Part shown: one piece after another, positions 50,982 through 60,767 of the stretch | How the letters are laid out: every line of letters begins with the position of its first letter | How positions within the stretch are numbered: position 1 is the stretch's first letter | NCBI GenBank assembly: GCA_964495885.1 | Contig: CAZBWO010000018.1 | Span: 1 to 64,000 of the forward strand | Reading direction: 5' to 3' | DNA length: 64,000 bases | DNA from: PALG01 sp964495885 | Lineage (GTDB): Bacteria; Bacteroidota; Bacteroidia; Flavobacteriales; Flavobacteriaceae | Notes under the pieces: model-generated | Databases searched by the model: none | What the model was told of the DNA's origin: nothing | Seen by the model: the letters and a program-made list of their open reading frames with translations, nothing else | Position numbers and translations under genes: made by a program

Positions 50982-52889
50982 ATGAAACACATTACGGTAT
51001 TATTACTAACCCTCTGGAGTACGGTAGCCGTCTTTTCCCAAACCCCTTCCAACCAGTTTAGGCCCAATGGAAACGAAAAACCCGAAAAGCCACCCATTGA
51101 CTTATACCGGATTATTTCCCTGGAAAATGATACCACGTATGTAGATACCACCTTGAGTATTGCAAAGGAATATAAATTCAATTACCTACGAAAGGATGAT
51201 TTTGAATTATTGCCTTTTCCCAATGTGGGCCAAGCCTACAATTCCTTGGCCTATACTTTTGATGAAAACAACCTAAAACCCCTCTTTGCGGCGCAATCGC
51301 ATCATTTTAATTACATGGATGCGAAGGATATTATGTATTACAGTGTCCCAACCCCCCTTACCGAGCTGTATTTTAAAACCGCCTTTGAACAGGGACAGCA
51401 ATTGGATGCTTTTTTTACGGTGAACACCAGTGAGCAGTTTAATTTTTCGGTGGCCTATAAAGGGGTGCGTTCCTTGGGGCAATACCAAAATATTCTCACC
51501 AGTACGGGGAACTTTCGGTTTAGTACTTTATACCATACCAAAAACAAACGCTATAGATTAAAAGCCCATATGACGGCACAGGATGTGTTGAATGAGGAAA
51601 ATGGCGGACTTACGGAAAATTCCAAAAGGTTATTTGAGATAGGAGATCCAGAGTTTGATGATCGTGGGAGGTTGGATGTGCTGTTTGAAGATGCCGAAAA
51701 CAAATTGGAGGGACTTCGGTTTTTTGGAAGGCAGGAATATGATCTCATTCCGAAGAAAGACAGTACCAACACTACCGTTTTAACCGTTGGGACCACCTTA
51801 AGCTATGAAGATCGGTTTTATGAATACAGACAAACCGCTCCCTATGATGGTTATGGGGATACTTTCCGAAATGAAAATTTAAAGAAAACCACCAAGCTGG
51901 AAGACTTTCAGGCGAAAGCCCATGCCAATTTTCAGCATGGAATTTTAGGAAATATTGGTGCTTTTGTTGGCTATACCGATTATAACTATGGATATAATTC
52001 TGTATTGGAATTGCAGGATGGCCGAATTACCAATCGTATAAAGGGTAACTTGGTGCAAGCTGGTGCCAGTTATGAAAAAGAATACCGCGGGTTTTCCCTC
52101 TTCGGGGAAGGAGCGATTAATGTGGCGGGCGATTTGGATGCGAATTATTTAAAAGCTGGGGCGTCCTTTCAATTAGATGAAAACAATGGGGTGGAAGGCT
52201 ATGTGAAGATTCATAGCGTAGCTCCTAATTTTAATTTGCTGTTGTACCAAAGTGACTATGTGAATTATAACTGGCAGACCAATTTCAATAATGTAAAAAC
52301 CCAGGAATTATATTTTGAATTGGATTCCAAAAAACTGCTGAAGGCTTCGGTAAGTTATACAGGAATTGATGACTATGCCTATTTTGCCATTGCAGATGGG
52401 GCTACTACACCCACTCCGCAACAATTTGGAGACCGGGTAGATTACTTAAAAATAAAAGCCGAACGCGAGTTCCGTTGGAAGAGCTTTGCTTTAATGAATA
52501 CCGTTATGTACCAGCAGGTGGTAAGTGGGGAAGGTGTCTTTAATGTACCACAGTTGGTAACGCGGCAATCGTTGTATTTTCAGGATGAGTGGTTTGAGAA
52601 AGCTGCGTTTATCCAAACGGGAATCAACTTCAAATACTTTACGGCGTACAACATGAATGCCTACGATCCCGTATTGGCAGAGTTTTATGTACAGAATACC
52701 GAAGAATTGGGAGGTTTTCCGTTAGTAGATATTTTCTTCAATGCCAAGATTAGGCAAACCCGTATTTTCTTTAAGTGGGAACATGTGAACCAATTGTTCA
52801 ACAGTACGAACAACCATTATTCAGCTCCCAATTATCCGTATCGGGATGCGGTAGTCCGTTTCGGGTTGGTCTGGAATTTCTTTTTGTAA
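50982..52889 (+). CDS. Putative outer-membrane porin (Porin_10 type)
   Basis: A 635-residue protein started at the ATG at 50982, where a signal peptide begins (I-T-V-L-L-L-T-L-W-S-T-V-A-V-F-S-Q). An upstream ATG seven codons earlier is less likely. The remainder is nearly all amphipathic beta strand with frequent aromatic girdles (Y-Y-S-V-P-T-P-L-T-E-L-Y-F, F-F-K-W-E-H-V-N-Q-L-F) and ends V-V-R-F-G-L-V-W-N-F-F-L, a typical outer-membrane-barrel final strand. It resembles the 'putative porin' family of Flavobacteria. Substrate unknown. Divergent from rnhB and separated by 60 bases. Confidence 0.8.
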   Translation: MKHITVLLLTLWSTVAVFSQTPSNQFRPNGNEKPEKPPIDLYRIISLENDTTYVDTTLSIAKEYKFNYLRKDDFELLPFPNVGQAYNSLAYTFDENNLKPLFAAQSHHFNYMDAKDIMYYSVPTPLTELYFKTAFEQGQQLDAFFTVNTSEQFNFSVAYKGVRSLGQYQNILTSTGNFRFSTLYHTKNKRYRLKAHMTAQDVLNEENGGLTENSKRLFEIGDPEFDDRGRLDVLFEDAENKLEGLRFFGRQEYDLIPKKDSTNTTVLTVGTTLSYEDRFYEYRQTAPYDGYGDTFRNENLKKTTKLEDFQAKAHANFQHGILGNIGAFVGYTDYNYGYNSVLELQDGRITNRIKGNLVQAGASYEKEYRGFSLFGEGAINVAGDLDANYLKAGASFQLDENNGVEGYVKIHSVAPNFNLLLYQSDYVNYNWQTNFNNVKTQELYFELDSKKLLKASVSYTGIDDYAYFAIADGATTPTPQQFGDRVDYLKIKAEREFRWKSFALMNTVMYQQVVSGEGVFNVPQLVTRQSLYFQDEWFEKAAFIQTGINFKYFTAYNMNAYDPVLAEFYVQNTEELGGFPLVDIFFNAKIRQTRIFFKWEHVNQLFNSTNNHYSAPNYPYRDAVVRFGLVWNFFL

Positions 52890-52890
52890 T

Positions 52891-54171
52891 TTAATTTCTA
52901 AATAGAGCTGTATTAAGATTGATTTCACCTATTTTTTCTTCTAAAGAGAGGTCGCTATAAACTTCCATGATAGGTTCTATAATTTCATATCTGTATTTAA
53001 TTTTATAACCAATCATCTCGACTAAAGATGCGTTTTTTTGAATTGGTTCATCATCAAATTCTACTTTAATTTTATAAACTGCATATAATTTTGTTTGACC
53101 ATTTGCCGCAATTTTTTCTGCCTCTACTTCACTTAAACTAAAAAGCATATCTTTTTCCCAATTTTCTTTCCATTTTTTAGATGAATTTCTAAAATAAGAA
53201 TCTTTTTTGTTGTCTAGACCGAATGAAGCACCGTTTCGCAATATCGAATTAGTCCAAAATCCTTTGTTTTGAAAATCATAATTATTTGGTTGAATATAAA
53301 AAGAGTTCACTAAGTAAACTTCTTTTGAATTTTTATCCCAAATACTATTTGACCAAGTTATTAACTCTTCCAAATGTGATGATACAAAGTCACTATATAT
53401 TCTGTTTTGTTCGAAAATTGTTGATTTCCTACCTCCCCAATTCCTAGTAATATATCTTTGATTATTTTGATTATTCCCATTAAACTCATTGCAATTCGTA
53501 TTTTTGGAATTACAAAAATATTTACGTAAAATATCAACAGATCCTAGGCTATAAACAGTGTTTAGTAAATGATTTTGCGCTAGTCTTGAAGATTGAAGTG
53601 TTTGATATTCAGAATCATTATATGTTTCGGTAATATTTTGTGTTTTGGATTTTTTTATTTCTAAATTATTTATTTCTTCAGCAGTTGTTAGTGAATTTTT
53701 ATTCATTTTTTCAAAAAGCGGAATTCTAAATTTAGTTTCTACTAAAGATAAATATTTGTTCAACTCTTTGGTGTTAGATAATCTTTTACGTTTTAATTCA
53801 TTTTTTGCTTTAGTAAGTTGATTATGGTCACTTATATTAGCTAATGTATATTGATAATCATCTTGTACGCCAAGTCTTGGAAGCCCTTTAAATGATTGAA
53901 TGGTTATATCCATGAAGGTTTCAGAGGGCGATTTAACCACAAGTTCATTACGATAGTCAATTTTTAAGGATTTACTTCCTAGTTCATTATTGGTACTTGT
54001 GTTACCAATGATAGTTTTTACATCATTCTTTTTTCTAACTTTTTTCTTAATAACATTTTTACTCTCTGTTTTTGCTTTTCTCCAAATTCCTTTTAGATTT
54101 TGTGCGTTTGCTATTTGATATGAAAAAAACAACAAGCCTATTGTAAGTGAAATTATTTTTACCTTTTTCAT
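52891..54171 (-). CDS. A+T-rich exported protein of unknown function
   Basis: A 426-residue exported protein with a signal peptide (residues 1-23, ending NA-Q). It is rich in Asn, Lys, Ser and Ile, with a basic stretch right after the signal (R-K-A-K-T-E-S-K-N-V-I-K-K-K-V-R-K-K). Two Cys (C-N-S and N-C-N-E) occur near residue 218. The C-terminal third may be a compact domain ending E-K-I-G-E-I-N-L-N-T-A. A DUF4852-like identity came to mind but is not firm. Base composition is clearly more A+T-rich than the flanking genes, hinting at acquisition. It ends one base after the porin stop (convergent). Confidence 0.6.
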   Translation of the reverse strand: MKKVKIISLTIGLLFFSYQIANAQNLKGIWRKAKTESKNVIKKKVRKKNDVKTIIGNTSTNNELGSKSLKIDYRNELVVKSPSETFMDITIQSFKGLPRLGVQDDYQYTLANISDHNQLTKAKNELKRKRLSNTKELNKYLSLVETKFRIPLFEKMNKNSLTTAEEINNLEIKKSKTQNITETYNDSEYQTLQSSRLAQNHLLNTVYSLGSVDILRKYFCNSKNTNCNEFNGNNQNNQRYITRNWGGRKSTIFEQNRIYSDFVSSHLEELITWSNSIWDKNSKEVYLVNSFYIQPNNYDFQNKGFWTNSILRNGASFGLDNKKDSYFRNSSKKWKENWEKDMLFSLSEVEAEKIAANGQTKLYAVYKIKVEFDDEPIQKNASLVEMIGYKIKYRYEIIEPIMEVYSDLSLEEKIGEINLNTALFRN

Positions 54172-54222
54172 TTTCTAATATTAAGCGAGTTAAATAAATT
54201 TTGCAGTCTTAAAAATATTAAT

Positions 54223-55863
54223 TTAATCTGAAGGAAATCTAATAGAGTCTAATAATTTCAAAGAATCAACCCTAGGACTCACATCCAAATCTTCCCGTTG
54301 TGGCCAAAGGTCTCCCTCCTTTAAATTTTCCGAAGCCTTCCAGGTTTCCCCTAACTGTTCCAAGATGGTCATTTCCCATTGTGAGGGATGCTTGGCATCT
54401 ATCCAAACCACATCACGGTATTCGGTATCTACCAAGGCGAGGTCTGGAGTGGCGGCACCATCAAACTTTTTGCTATCGTCCCGTTGTGCAGCTACCGTGC
54501 AAAAGACAAACAACCGTTTACGTCCTCCAATTTCTTTGATGAACGGTCTAAATTCCACGGGTTTATTCACGTCCCAGTCGTATTCTTTACGGGACTCAAT
54601 AACCTTCAATGGCATAGCCGAAACCCCGGCCATACCTTCTTTTTTAGCGGCATGGTTGTAGAAGTACAGTTTGTCTGTACCATCTGCGGGGATCATTACA
54701 CTAAACGAAAGGCTGGTGCGCTCTTCGCCTATGGGTTCCAATCCAAACCAATGGTAGAGTCCGTTGTAGGTATCGATACTCATTCCGTCAAAGTTGAAAT
54801 CGGTGACAAACGGTTGCCAGTTTTCATCATCTTTCAGGTCGGGGATTTTCACTGCAGTTTCCATATTCCAAGGAAGCGGATCTGTAAATCCGCCCAAAAA
54901 TTGTAGGGATTGGGCTTGCATTCGGGAGACTTCTTCGGCTAAGGTGTTTTGCCCCACCAAGAAGGGGTGCTCTTGTGTTTCCGAAGCTGGGATATACCTG
55001 CCTTTTCCAATAAGGATTCGTTCAAAATAATCTGCGGTAGTGTGCTTTCCGGGGTCAATAATCATAACACCGCCATAGGTGGGATACGGAAAAAAGAAGC
55101 CTTTCCATTTAATGAGGCTTACCACCTGTACCCACTTTCCCTCATCATTTTTCATGTAAAATACATCGCTGGGTTCCATGGTAAACAACTGAAACAAATT
55201 AAAACGTTGCACTACGGCATTATAGGTGTTTCTGCTAAATGCGAGGGATTCCCCAATGGAAAAGGTCACTGGAATACGGTTTTCCCCAGAAAATCGCGGA
55301 AATGGTGAAGTGCTTTCCACGGTAAAAAGTTCTTCGGTATCATCATTTACACGTTGCCACCAATACTCTTCGGAAGGCTGTACGGCCATGGTCCACTGGT
55401 TGGTAGAATCTACCCGAACCAACTGCGGAAGCGAAACCTCTTGGGTCTCCCCAATTGATTCGTAAGCCATGGTAATGATGTTGTTAAAAGGCTGAATTCT
55501 TTCATTTTGGGTAAGCGGAAGTTCGTGAAGTTCTACGCGGTTAAGGTGTTTGAAAACGTTATAACTCTGCATGTATTCATATAGCTTAATTTTCCACCCG
55601 AAATACCATCCCGTAGCAAAAAATGCAAAGATTCCCAAAAGGATAAGAATACGGCGACCCGCACTGGGGGCATTTCTAAACTTGGTTAGTGTGAACCAAA
55701 GGAAAGCTATGCCAATGAGGATCATAAAAATATATTTCCGAAGGAAAAGTAATGCCGGTTGGTAATCATCCCGAAGAAAGAAGAGTAGTAGCAATAGCAC
55801 TATCCCACCGAAAATAACAATGCGTTTCTGTTTTTTTCCTTTGTTCCAATAGCGTTTGATCAT
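54223..55863 (-). CDS. Membrane-anchored protein at the end of the AAA+ operon
   Basis: A 546-residue protein with three N-terminal membrane helices (about residues 16-28, 41-60 and 70-90) and a large soluble beta-rich part to the end. Recognisable pieces are few: R-F-N-L-F-Q-L-F-T-M-E-P-S-D, Y-P-T-Y-G-G-V-M-I-I-D-P-G-K-H, and near the end a stretch D-A-K-H-P-S-Q-W. I do not recognise a family. It is the last gene of a compact operon (30 bases after the membrane protein before it) and shares its strand with the ATPase and coiled-coil genes, so it may be the membrane platform of that machine. Confidence 0.7.
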   Translation of the reverse strand: MIKRYWNKGKKQKRIVIFGGIVLLLLLFFLRDDYQPALLFLRKYIFMILIGIAFLWFTLTKFRNAPSAGRRILILLGIFAFFATGWYFGWKIKLYEYMQSYNVFKHLNRVELHELPLTQNERIQPFNNIITMAYESIGETQEVSLPQLVRVDSTNQWTMAVQPSEEYWWQRVNDDTEELFTVESTSPFPRFSGENRIPVTFSIGESLAFSRNTYNAVVQRFNLFQLFTMEPSDVFYMKNDEGKWVQVVSLIKWKGFFFPYPTYGGVMIIDPGKHTTADYFERILIGKGRYIPASETQEHPFLVGQNTLAEEVSRMQAQSLQFLGGFTDPLPWNMETAVKIPDLKDDENWQPFVTDFNFDGMSIDTYNGLYHWFGLEPIGEERTSLSFSVMIPADGTDKLYFYNHAAKKEGMAGVSAMPLKVIESRKEYDWDVNKPVEFRPFIKEIGGRKRLFVFCTVAAQRDDSKKFDGAATPDLALVDTEYRDVVWIDAKHPSQWEMTILEQLGETWKASENLKEGDLWPQREDLDVSPRVDSLKLLDSIRFPSD

Positions 55864-55893
55864 AACGTTGACAACTTATGGTTTATATTTTCA

Positions 55894-56421
55894 CTACTTA
55901 ATCATTCCTTTGTCCTTGAAGCGGTCCCTAGCACTTTTTTTAGGGGCCTCTTCGGTTTTTGCCTCCAGCTTTTCGGCTTCGGTTTTGGCTTCCACTTCCA
56001 AGGTTTCTGGTGCGTCACCTTCCGTAAGTTCCTCCACAAAATCTTTTCCTTTTTCAAATGCTTCCTGTAGGCTTTCTTTTTTCAATCTTTCCGAAGTAAA
56101 GAAAAACATGGATGCAAGGTAGGTTCCAATTAAGGTGCCTACAATGGCAGAAACAAAGTATTGAATAAAAAAGGCATTGATGGACGTGGCGAAACTTACA
56201 AGTGCCGCCCCTACCACAAAGAAAAAGGTCACCCATACAAAACGCATAAGAAATGGTTGTAGGTGTACAAAGCCTTTTTTGTTTTCTGGGGTCATTTGTA
56301 GCTTTTTGGAATGGGTGAGTTTGTTGAAAAACCGATAGGTTTTGTTGCTTTTCGATTCCCTCCAGTACCAGACAATTCCGAAAAGGATGGCAAAAATAAA
56401 AACGATGATTTCCAGTGTCAT
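55894..56421 (-). CDS. Small membrane protein of the AAA+ operon
   Basis: A 175-residue protein with three hydrophobic helices (about 2-20, 60-80 and 85-108), a basic loop between the first two, and a long charged Glu/Lys-rich C-terminal tail (E-E-L-T-E-G-D-A, E-A-K-T-E-A-E-K-L-E-A). No enzyme motif. Its start overlaps the stop of the upstream DUF6638-type gene by four bases, so translation is coupled. It probably anchors or adapts the system to the membrane. Confidence 0.75.
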   Translation of the reverse strand: MTLEIIVFIFAILFGIVWYWRESKSNKTYRFFNKLTHSKKLQMTPENKKGFVHLQPFLMRFVWVTFFFVVGAALVSFATSINAFFIQYFVSAIVGTLIGTYLASMFFFTSERLKKESLQEAFEKGKDFVEELTEGDAPETLEVEAKTEAEKLEAKTEEAPKKSARDRFKDKGMIK

Positions 56422-57671
56422 GAGGTGTGGGTTTTATTATTTTCCAAGATACAATCTATCACCCAATCCTGATAGCTTTCAGGCCAGGTTTTGAAGGCTT
56501 CGTAAAACTGCTCCTTGCTATACCAGTAAAGGTGCAAGGGGTCTTTAGGGATCATTTTGGTAAGTAATTTCCATATAAGTTCGCGTACTTCCCCTTCTAA
56601 GTTAGCGTGTGGCTCCAAAAGGGCTTTGGTATATTCCATAGCCACCACATTATCCATTTTAAGGTCACGTTCTACTATTTTACGTTGGTTGTAACGCTCC
56701 ACGCTCAAAATTTTATTCCGCGTGGGCTCGTCCATGTCGTTGAGGTATTTTTTAAACAGAAACGGACTCTCCAAAATTTCTTCCAAGGAATGTTGGGTGT
56801 TGCCATGAAGGTGTTCTATAAAAAAGTGTTTTTTGATTCGGGCGTAGCGCTTTGTCTTCGAAGCCCTTTTTATATCGAATTCCGCAATAAGGTGATTGAC
56901 CAGCGCAGCAGTAAGCTCATGGTGGCTTACATGATATAGGGAAACATCATGAACGGTGTTTTTGATGGCTTTTTGAAAGGTTTCCATTGATTCAAAAACA
57001 ATAATATCATTGATGAAATCCCGAAGGACAAAAATACCGCCAAATGCTTTGGTATAGAAAGAACCTATTTTGAGTTGGATGGGCTCCAGCCTTAGTTTTC
57101 GGGTACGCAAGTCCCCATATTTTTTGGCCGACTCCAAAAGTTTTTCGTGCAGTTTTAAGTCAATAAAATTATTTCCCTCTTGAAAAGTTTGTACCAAAGC
57201 CAACTGTTCCTGTTGTTTTTTGGCCAAACGGTTGGTAATCATAAAATTCACCGTAATGGTTTGGTACTGCAGTAAATCAAAGGGTTCATAATAGGCATCC
57301 ATGTGTTGGTCCAACTGAATACAAATAGCGGCGCTTTTGGTGATGTCACGAATGGGCTGACTATAGGCTGCAAAAATAGCTTCCATGATATCACGGTCAA
57401 AACTATGAAAAGGACGGTGTACCGGTTTTCCTTGCTGCGCTGGGGAAATAATAATGGCTTGACTATTTGCTTCCCCAATATTGAGGTAATAGTCCTTGTT
57501 TTTCTCTGCTGCAATTTCAGGGCTCCAACCCATGCCATCCACATGAAACCGCTCTAACTTAGTGGGTTCCATGCCCAACATATGTAAGCACTCATTGTAC
57601 CGCTGGGCCAATGATCCCCCTACAGGCACCATGGCCCCTCCATATAATCCCGCTGCTTTTAGTTTGTCCAT
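56418..57671 (-). CDS. DUF6638-like protein of the AAA+ operon
   Basis: A 417-residue soluble protein, with no signal or membrane segment. The start M-D-K-L-K-A-A-G-L-Y-G-G-A-M-V-P-V and the conserved-looking middle (S-F-Y-T-K-A-F-G-G-I-F-V-L-R-D-F) match, to my reading, the DUF6638 family, which has no known function. It is rich in aromatic and charged residues and probably alpha/beta. The start codon shares a base with the ATPase stop (TAATG), so expression is tightly coupled with the ATPase. Confidence 0.75.
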   Translation of the reverse strand: MDKLKAAGLYGGAMVPVGGSLAQRYNECLHMLGMEPTKLERFHVDGMGWSPEIAAEKNKDYYLNIGEANSQAIIISPAQQGKPVHRPFHSFDRDIMEAIFAAYSQPIRDITKSAAICIQLDQHMDAYYEPFDLLQYQTITVNFMITNRLAKKQQEQLALVQTFQEGNNFIDLKLHEKLLESAKKYGDLRTRKLRLEPIQLKIGSFYTKAFGGIFVLRDFINDIIVFESMETFQKAIKNTVHDVSLYHVSHHELTAALVNHLIAEFDIKRASKTKRYARIKKHFFIEHLHGNTQHSLEEILESPFLFKKYLNDMDEPTRNKILSVERYNQRKIVERDLKMDNVVAMEYTKALLEPHANLEGEVRELIWKLLTKMIPKDPLHLYWYSKEQFYEAFKTWPESYQDWVIDCILENNKTHTS

Positions 57672-59629
57672 TATAGGTCTTCTTTCAATGCATCCTGCGC
57701 TTTCAATTGTACTTTCATATCGTGAACACGCTGTTCTACTTTTCGGTTGAAATCGGTATCGGCAATGGTAGCTACGTTATCCAAATAGCGGATGACCTCT
57801 TGCCTTCTGATATCTGAGAAACTTAGTCCTTTCATATTCTCCTTCATGAGTTCCTGCAACATGCCAAACTTGGTATCGTAATCTTTTTTAAAGTAGGCTT
57901 CGGAATTTTCAAACCAATCCTTAGGTAGGTCGAAATCTGTTAACCGAAGCGATACTGCACTTTGGATATTCCGAATGTCCCGGGAAGAGAAAAACGGAAA
58001 GGCTTTTTGGATGTTTTTATACAGTTCGGCGTAGAACAAATGAGCATCTGTTGGATGCGTTTTTTCGGTTTGTTCGTAAATCTCCAAAACCCGTTCTTCC
58101 GAAGGTTTTTCAGTAAGCTGAAGGATTTCACCCAAATTTTTAGCCAAACCCTGGGCGCTAAGGTATTCATAGTCTTTGGGATTGTTCATATTTACAAATC
58201 CTGGCATTGTTTTTTCAATCTTGCGCCACCATAAATAATCTTGGTCTACAAAATCTGGAATGGTTCGGGCGCCATCAATTTTAAAGCGTCCCTGTACCCG
58301 TGAAATCACCGCTTTGTCCAACATTTCCGGAAGGTTGGTAAAAAGCCCTACGGAACTGTTCCCGTAATTTACGGCGTAAGCACCTTCGGTGTATCGTAAA
58401 AATACGCCAATTACTTCCTTAACCCCTGCGGAAACCCCTTGTGCCGTTCGTTCTTGCAAGTTGTTTTCAGCATCGTCAATGGGTGCAAATATAATACGGG
58501 TAGGATCCTGTAACGGTTTCATCCATTGCACCATTTTTTCCGCAGAGCCCCCTTGGAAGGTAGAGATAAGCGTATCTGGCATGGGATGGAATAAAAATGG
58601 AATTTCCAATCGGTCACAATGCTCCTTCAGCCGGGTAGCAATAGCGGCAATAAGCATACTTTTTCCTGTACCTGGAATTCCGTAGCCCATAAATACGGGC
58701 ATGAAACCACCCAATTCCTGAAACGGATTCTTTTTGGTGGTGAAATCATAGCTTAACAAGCGTTCTGTTAACCTTCGGGCGAAGTGTTTTGCATCACGGT
58801 TTCCAACAATTTCCTCAAATTGTATTTTATTGAACTCCACACTTTTGGCCGTACCTTCCATGGTGTTTTCCCAACCCGAAACCGCGAACTCGCTTTTTTC
58901 AAGTTTGTAGGTACGGTCTGTAATGGTTTCGGTGTATTCTAGGGAAGAGACCCGTAATTGAATTTCGGAAATGATCCCCTCAAAAAACACGACGGTAAAA
59001 TCTAGCATGTCCTTGTCATTGGCAATCATTTCAGGGTGGTTGAGGTATTTGTCGTAATAGAACAGCATACAGGAAATCCCCTTAATTGGGGAGAGCAGTG
59101 AAAGCTCTGGAATGCCTGCAAACTTATTTTTCATCACGCTCAAATCATCGGTAAGGGGTTTAAGGCCATAGAGAATATGGTAGGCCGTTCCGAAGAGCAT
59201 AAATGCCGTGGCAGTTTGTTGTTTGCTGTCGAATTCCCGCCGTTCGGAATTGTCAAGGGCCGATTTCCGTTCGTTGAGGCTGCTAAGCCCTGAAGCATCG
59301 TAATAACTATCCCGAAGCCACAACCCCATGGTAAGTCCTTCCTGAAGTGCATACAATGATTGGTTTAAAAAAAGCGGGATTGCTACCGAATCTGGGAGCA
59401 AGCGTTTCTTTAACGCCAAAATGCTTTTGGAGACCGAAGTAACACCAGTTGCCCCATTTCCAGTTGCCTTGGATAAGTACAGTAATATAGAATCATCCTT
59501 TCCGTTTTTATCACGGTTTTTGGCTTTATAGCTTTGATCCCATTGTACCCCTTTTAAGTAGGATGTTGCTTCATCCCGGAGGGTGTCCAATTCGGTATTT
59601 TTAATAGGAAATGTGGTGTTGTGTTCCAT
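57671..59629 (-). CDS. AAA+ ATPase of an uncharacterised operon
   Basis: A 652-residue ATPase. Residues 1-290 are a helical N-terminal region without known domain. The AAA+ core follows: Walker A G-I-P-G-T-G-K-S at 317-324, Walker B-type I-I-F-A-P-I-D-D-A-E at 379-388, sensor-1 L-F-T-N-L-P-E-M-L at about 429-437, arginine-finger region V-I-S-R-V-Q-G-R-F at 441-449, in the style of classical Vps4/FtsH/spastin-clade AAA proteins. A pore-like aromatic loop after Walker A is not certain. A second half (about 460-652) with helical repeats follows. It probably remodels or unfolds proteins, perhaps the coiled-coil protein in the same operon. Confidence 0.9.
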   Translation of the reverse strand: MEHNTTFPIKNTELDTLRDEATSYLKGVQWDQSYKAKNRDKNGKDDSILLYLSKATGNGATGVTSVSKSILALKKRLLPDSVAIPLFLNQSLYALQEGLTMGLWLRDSYYDASGLSSLNERKSALDNSERREFDSKQQTATAFMLFGTAYHILYGLKPLTDDLSVMKNKFAGIPELSLLSPIKGISCMLFYYDKYLNHPEMIANDKDMLDFTVVFFEGIISEIQLRVSSLEYTETITDRTYKLEKSEFAVSGWENTMEGTAKSVEFNKIQFEEIVGNRDAKHFARRLTERLLSYDFTTKKNPFQELGGFMPVFMGYGIPGTGKSMLIAAIATRLKEHCDRLEIPFLFHPMPDTLISTFQGGSAEKMVQWMKPLQDPTRIIFAPIDDAENNLQERTAQGVSAGVKEVIGVFLRYTEGAYAVNYGNSSVGLFTNLPEMLDKAVISRVQGRFKIDGARTIPDFVDQDYLWWRKIEKTMPGFVNMNNPKDYEYLSAQGLAKNLGEILQLTEKPSEERVLEIYEQTEKTHPTDAHLFYAELYKNIQKAFPFFSSRDIRNIQSAVSLRLTDFDLPKDWFENSEAYFKKDYDTKFGMLQELMKENMKGLSFSDIRRQEVIRYLDNVATIADTDFNRKVEQRVHDMKVQLKAQDALKEDL

Positions 59630-59630
59630 G

Positions 59631-60683
59631 TTATAGTGTTAATTCTGGTATTTCTATTGGGGGTTGATGTAAGTTATTTAATTGATCTGGAATTTGGTCA
59701 AACAATAATTGGATGACCCTATGTGGGCAAAACAAGTAGCGTTGTTTCTTTTGGGTCTCCCATATTTGAAGTTGTTGTTTGCTGAAAAAACTTCCCTCTG
59801 TAAATTGACCTTTACTTTCTATTTCTTCAATGGAAAGGGAAATGGCATGTGCCGAAAGGGGTAGGTTTTTTTCCACGATGGCTTTTAAAATGGTGTGAGT
59901 AATTTGCAATTCGTCTTTGGCAAATACATTGTGGATGGGCCCCAAGTCTATTTTCCGGAGTTTCTTCGGAAGGAGTTTCGGGAGTTTTTTATCGATGGCA
60001 TATGCCATCATATCCAAACTCATATTTCGGTCTGCCACCTTTTCCAACACTTCATAAATTTCCGAAGTATATTCCGCTGCGGTAGTTTTATGCAAATCGA
60101 AATACATAAAGCAAATGAAGGGCCTATTATGTGTGACGTCGTAAAAGGACCAGCTAATTAGATAGGGGTTGTTTCTGTCATTTTCAATCCGTTGAATTTT
60201 CCCTTGTACAAAACGTTTAAAAATATAGCGTTCCTCCACAGAAGTATAATAGACAATGGAGGCGGCCTGTTCCAGTTTTCTTCGGCTTACTGGGGTTTTG
60301 TATTTTAAGATACTTTCCAGAAATTCTTCCTGTAGGACCTCTACTTTAGGCAGCTTTACCAAATGTTCCTGTTTGAGGGCCAAATCATTGATGAGATAAC
60401 GAAATTCAAGGAAGTTTGGGAAGCCCGATTCTGTTAAATCGATTTTCATTTTCTCCTCTTCATTATACAAATACTTCACCCTAAAAGCCTCTAGGGAATA
60501 CGTAATGAGTTCTGCATATTGTTCCAGAAAGGAAATTTCCAAGGGGTTGCAGATTTCCTGTTCTTGAATACGTTTGAAAAGGGCTTCAAAGGCATGGTTT
60601 ACAATTTTGAAATACACCTGGTACTGCTCCTTGTTTTCAAGGACTGCACTATCTAAAGGTGTTACAATATCGTGTAAGGCCAT
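59631..60683 (-). CDS. Uncharacterised protein of the AAA+ operon
   Basis: A 350-residue soluble, mainly helical protein with no signal peptide or membrane helix and no motif I can name. It contains K-I-V-N-H-A-F-E-A-L-F-K near the N-terminus and A-S-I-V-Y-Y-T-S-V-E-E-R-Y-I-F-K-R-F near the middle. It starts behind the hairpin that follows the coiled-coil gene and ends one base before the ATPase, so it is an integral part of the set, perhaps an adaptor. Confidence 0.7.
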   Translation of the reverse strand: MALHDIVTPLDSAVLENKEQYQVYFKIVNHAFEALFKRIQEQEICNPLEISFLEQYAELITYSLEAFRVKYLYNEEEKMKIDLTESGFPNFLEFRYLINDLALKQEHLVKLPKVEVLQEEFLESILKYKTPVSRRKLEQAASIVYYTSVEERYIFKRFVQGKIQRIENDRNNPYLISWSFYDVTHNRPFICFMYFDLHKTTAAEYTSEIYEVLEKVADRNMSLDMMAYAIDKKLPKLLPKKLRKIDLGPIHNVFAKDELQITHTILKAIVEKNLPLSAHAISLSIEEIESKGQFTEGSFFSKQQLQIWETQKKQRYLFCPHRVIQLLFDQIPDQLNNLHQPPIEIPELTL

Positions 60684-60716
60684 GTCTTGGATCTTATGGT
60701 GATTGAAATCCCTATA

Positions 60717-60742
60717 TTGGGCAGGCCGGTAGGCCTGCCCAA
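60717..60742. promoter_or_regulatory. Intercistronic G+C-rich hairpin
   Basis: Perfect 11-bp stem ttgggcaggcc / ggcctgcccaa with a four-base loop, between the coiled-coil gene and the next operon gene. It lacks a T run on the minus strand, so it likely stabilises the upstream mRNA or limits read-through and sets unequal expression within the operon. Confidence 0.7.
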
Positions 60743-60767
60743 TAAGTGGGACGTCAGTACTGCTGTT

